Below the pieces are notes generated by a model. That model was not told where the DNA came from and did no database searches. It worked only from the letters and a program-made list of their open reading frames with translations. Positions 63,001 through 64,000 of a stretch of 64,000 bases of DNA are shown piece after piece (within the stretch, counting starts at the first letter, position 1; every line of letters begins with the position of its first letter). Origin of the DNA: Paenibacillus sonchi (GTDB taxonomy: Bacteria > Bacillota > Bacilli > Paenibacillales > Paenibacillaceae); NCBI RefSeq assembly GCF_016772475.1, contig NZ_CP068595.1:1550001-1614000 (forward strand), written 5' to 3'. The position numbers and the translations under genes were made by a program.

Positions 63001-63341
63001 ATATGCGTAATATTTTTGCATTATCGAGTGTTCTGGAAGGCTATAATATGGATATCAGCTTTGCCCAGAACGGCCGGGAAGCCTTGGAGCATTTAGAAAG
63101 TCATCCTGATGTCGAGCTTGTGTTTATGGATATTATGATGCCGGAAATGGACGGGTACGAGACGATGGAACGGATTCGCGCCATACCGCAGTATGATCAG
63201 GTTGTCATCATTGCCCTGACGGCACGCGCCCTGGAGGAAGACCGGGCTAAATGCCTCCGGGCGGGCGCTTCAGACTATATTTCCAAACCGATTAATACCA
63301 CACAGCTGGTCACAGTACTCAAGATATGGTTAATTAAATAA
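60021..63341 (+). CDS. hybrid sensor kinase: HAMP, GAF, coiled coil, HisKA-HATPase, three receivers
   Basis: A 1106-residue hybrid kinase. Two close TM helices (residues ~7-56: LAALLSILLFGGMITISIMYL; VVALGLGLAGMGLSIVLIISVLG) leave almost no external loop, so the signal is probably internal. Then HAMP, GAF (SYGAFYLKRQDKLVFTAGYAF; VPILYENDVVAVVELA), and a long Glu/Gln coiled coil (repeats of ELLAQTEEL type, residues ~290-415). HisKA is intact (SHELRTPLNSLL), with HATPase (NLLSNAVKFT, DTGIGIP, GTGLGLTI). Three receivers follow: LLDLHLPVLDGW; VLDLGLSDISGF; VFMDIMMPEMDGYE. A two-component gene follows 51 bp later. Confidence 0.92.
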   Translation: MKIKHQVWLAALLSILLFGGMITISIMYLGGIPQVVALGLGLAGMGLSIVLIISVLGNIRRGMARILQISRDISRGNVDTSVQTDTAQDEFGQLAASFHAVAVDLHHKTAEERRLRLMAEEQAWINDQVSAMTLLLQGSVQLQAAARIFISRLAEAVRGSYGAFYLKRQDKLVFTAGYAFDEAASQRESFTLGSGLIGQCALDQKVILLQDLPRNYVKVHSGLGDSPPSTLIVVPILYENDVVAVVELAAMGEFSAKERQLIERSGQNMGILINTLADVARIAELLGETQQQKEELEAQTEELLAQTQELEAQTEELRLHTGKLQEQREELHMQADSLLSSNEQLQQQMELTEQQKAEIEAQADELLAQTNELQQQKEELLAQTEELSASNERLQLQMQLTEQQKIEIKAQAEEIFRAAQYKSEFLANVSHELRTPLNSLLILSQILAENKEGNLGTKQLEYVHTIFSAGKDLLQLIDEILDLAKLEVGKMTPVIELVSLADLSSHLYRHFEQQAKKKEIRFDVHCDSRLPEQLLTDGHRLQQIMNNLLSNAVKFTAEHGSVSLSIRTKGEDVILAVSDTGIGIPAAKLESIFEAFQQADGTTSRKYGGTGLGLTICRELASLLNGRIEVDSTEGKGSTFSLILPVVEPGEDDRALPAASFEAAAGGEAAASGNTGAAVVQGSAFRESFVPDISISNPKLLQYAEMEDDRDNLQNGDTLLLIIEEDAEFAGILLRLASSRGFKAIVAFKGDQGLALAHAYKPDAILLDLHLPVLDGWAIISRLKSRPELRHIPVHVISATGQNQQSLAIGALAFWKKPGDQAELEAAFLQIESYIRRPVKSLLIVEDDQTLRSSLVEFIAHPDVHIVAVETGREALEQLSSHHFDCMVLDLGLSDISGFGLLEQIKTNRKLQTLPVIIYTGKDLSKNDEQRLKHYAQSIVIKNVRSMERLYDETALYLHRKHADLPPDKQQLIEKLHNPEAAFAGKSILLVDDDMRNIFALSSVLEGYNMDISFAQNGREALEHLESHPDVELVFMDIMMPEMDGYETMERIRAIPQYDQVVIIALTARALEEDRAKCLRAGASDYISKPINTTQLVTVLKIWLIK

Positions 63342-63392
63342 TAACAGCAACGATGCTATCATCAGGTTACTTTACTCGCCGTGGGAGGAATT

Positions 63393-64000
63393 ATGGAATA
63401 CCCTGTTCATATTTTAATTGTGGATGACCGCCCGGATGAGTTCCTGTCCATACAGGCACTTCTGGCCGGCTCATCTTATAAGCTAATCCACGCGAGTTCA
63501 GGCATGGAAGCTCTGAAATACCTGTTGGAGAATGAGTACGCGCTAATTATTATGGATGTGCTTATGCCCGAAATGGACGGCTTTGAAACGGCCAAACGAA
63601 TCAAAATGCGCCGGAAGTCACGGGATATCCCGATTATTTTCTTAACGGCGCTCACCTCCGAGCTGGAGAACCACATGATGGCCTATTCGGCTGGAGCGAT
63701 TGACTATCTGACCAAACCGTATCACCCGCTTATACTCAAGAGTAAGATCGACGGGTTTGTCCGTCTCTACCAGACTAATAAGGAGCTGCAGTTCAAGTCA
63801 CAGGAGCTGGAGGCAGCCAACAGGGTTCTGACTGAGCTGAAGGATACCGCCGAGGTGGCTCTGCGCATCAAAAGCGGCTTTCTGGCGATGATGAGCCACG
63901 AAATCCGCACACCGCTGAATGGCATCATTGCCATGTCCGATCTGCTGCGAACCTCGGACCTCAGCAAGGATGACCAGGAAATGGCCGAGATTATCCATAC
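63393..64000 (+). CDS. receiver-histidine kinase hybrid, truncated by the window edge
   Basis: The N-terminal ~202 residues of a signalling protein, open to the window end. It begins with a receiver domain (ILIVDDRPDEFLSIQALL; phospho-Asp in ALIIMDVLMPEMDGFE; Thr/Lys in FLTALTS and YLTKPY), then a coiled linker (KELQFKSQELEAANRVLTELKDTAE) and an intact HisKA phospho-His (MMSHEIRTPLNGII). GGGAGGAA precedes the ATG at 63393. HATPase and probably further domains are expected beyond 64000. It follows the three-receiver kinase by 51 bp, so the two probably form one phosphorelay unit. Confidence 0.9.
   Translation, partial: MEYPVHILIVDDRPDEFLSIQALLAGSSYKLIHASSGMEALKYLLENEYALIIMDVLMPEMDGFETAKRIKMRRKSRDIPIIFLTALTSELENHMMAYSAGAIDYLTKPYHPLILKSKIDGFVRLYQTNKELQFKSQELEAANRVLTELKDTAEVALRIKSGFLAMMSHEIRTPLNGIIAMSDLLRTSDLSKDDQEMAEIIH

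Noticed and set aside
1..64000. tRNA, rRNA, insertion sequences, prophage or integrase genes
   Set aside because: None was recognised anywhere in the window on either strand.

Overview
The window looks like the chromosome of a Paenibacillus-type Firmicute. Evidence: strong GGAGG ribosome-binding sites with frequent GTG/TTG starts, many YesM/YesN-type and 7TMR-type sensor systems, LacI-controlled sugar ABC transporters, a class D sortase with an LPDTA substrate, an hxlAB formaldehyde pair, and a ydaJKLMN-like exopolysaccharide operon. No tRNA, rRNA, prophage, insertion sequence or CRISPR array was found.

Layout. 0-2.6 kb: CRP-family regulator, class 3-type aldehyde dehydrogenase, RidA protein. 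2.9-7.2 kb: a membrane sensor with GGDEF and EAL domains, divergent from a LacI regulator. 7.7-16.6 kb: DinB protein, then a leftward disaccharide operon (LacI repressor, lipoprotein binding protein, two permeases, and a GH65 phosphorylase fused to beta-phosphoglucomutase) with palindromic candidate operators. 17-25.4 kb: flavin oxidoreductase, LPDTA surface protein with class D sortase, peptidase T, two HxlR regulators, cupin, hxlB-hxlA. 25.6-38 kb: MATE transporter, orphan sugar-binding lipoprotein with a YesM/YesN two-component system, cold-shock protein, metallo-hydrolase, HAD phosphatase, secreted copper-amine-oxidase-N-type protein, zinc-independent L31, acetyltransferase and SDR. 38.5-47.1 kb: exopolysaccharide operon with synthase, BcsB-like partner, DUF2334 protein, GH8-like lipoprotein, an extra polytopic membrane protein and a degenerate GGDEF protein that keeps its c-di-GMP I-site. 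47.6-51.9 kb: six-gene coupled operon (K+ channel, DUF350, lipoprotein, glutathionylspermidine-synthase-like ligase, Gly/Ser-rich protein, small protein). 52-56.3 kb: 7TMR hybrid kinase with a BTAD response regulator. 56.4-59.1 kb: xpt-pbuX behind a guanine-type purine riboswitch. 59.3-64 kb: Gly/Ser-rich duplicated protein and two hybrid kinases, the last cut by the window edge.

Two patterns run across the window. First, intergenic arrays of short repeats occur at six loci. Their sequences fall into at least three families, yet almost all step at 51 bp (17 codons, about five helical turns). Second, six genes are broken by seven single-base frameshifts, each an apparent one-base loss in a mononucleotide run. 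The uniform pattern points to homopolymer under-calling in the assembly rather than gene decay, so these genes are annotated over their full span.

Two loci concern c-di-GMP: the GGDEF-EAL sensor could make or degrade it, and the exopolysaccharide operon carries a likely receptor. The sugar, purine and formaldehyde loci each sit beside their own regulator or riboswitch.
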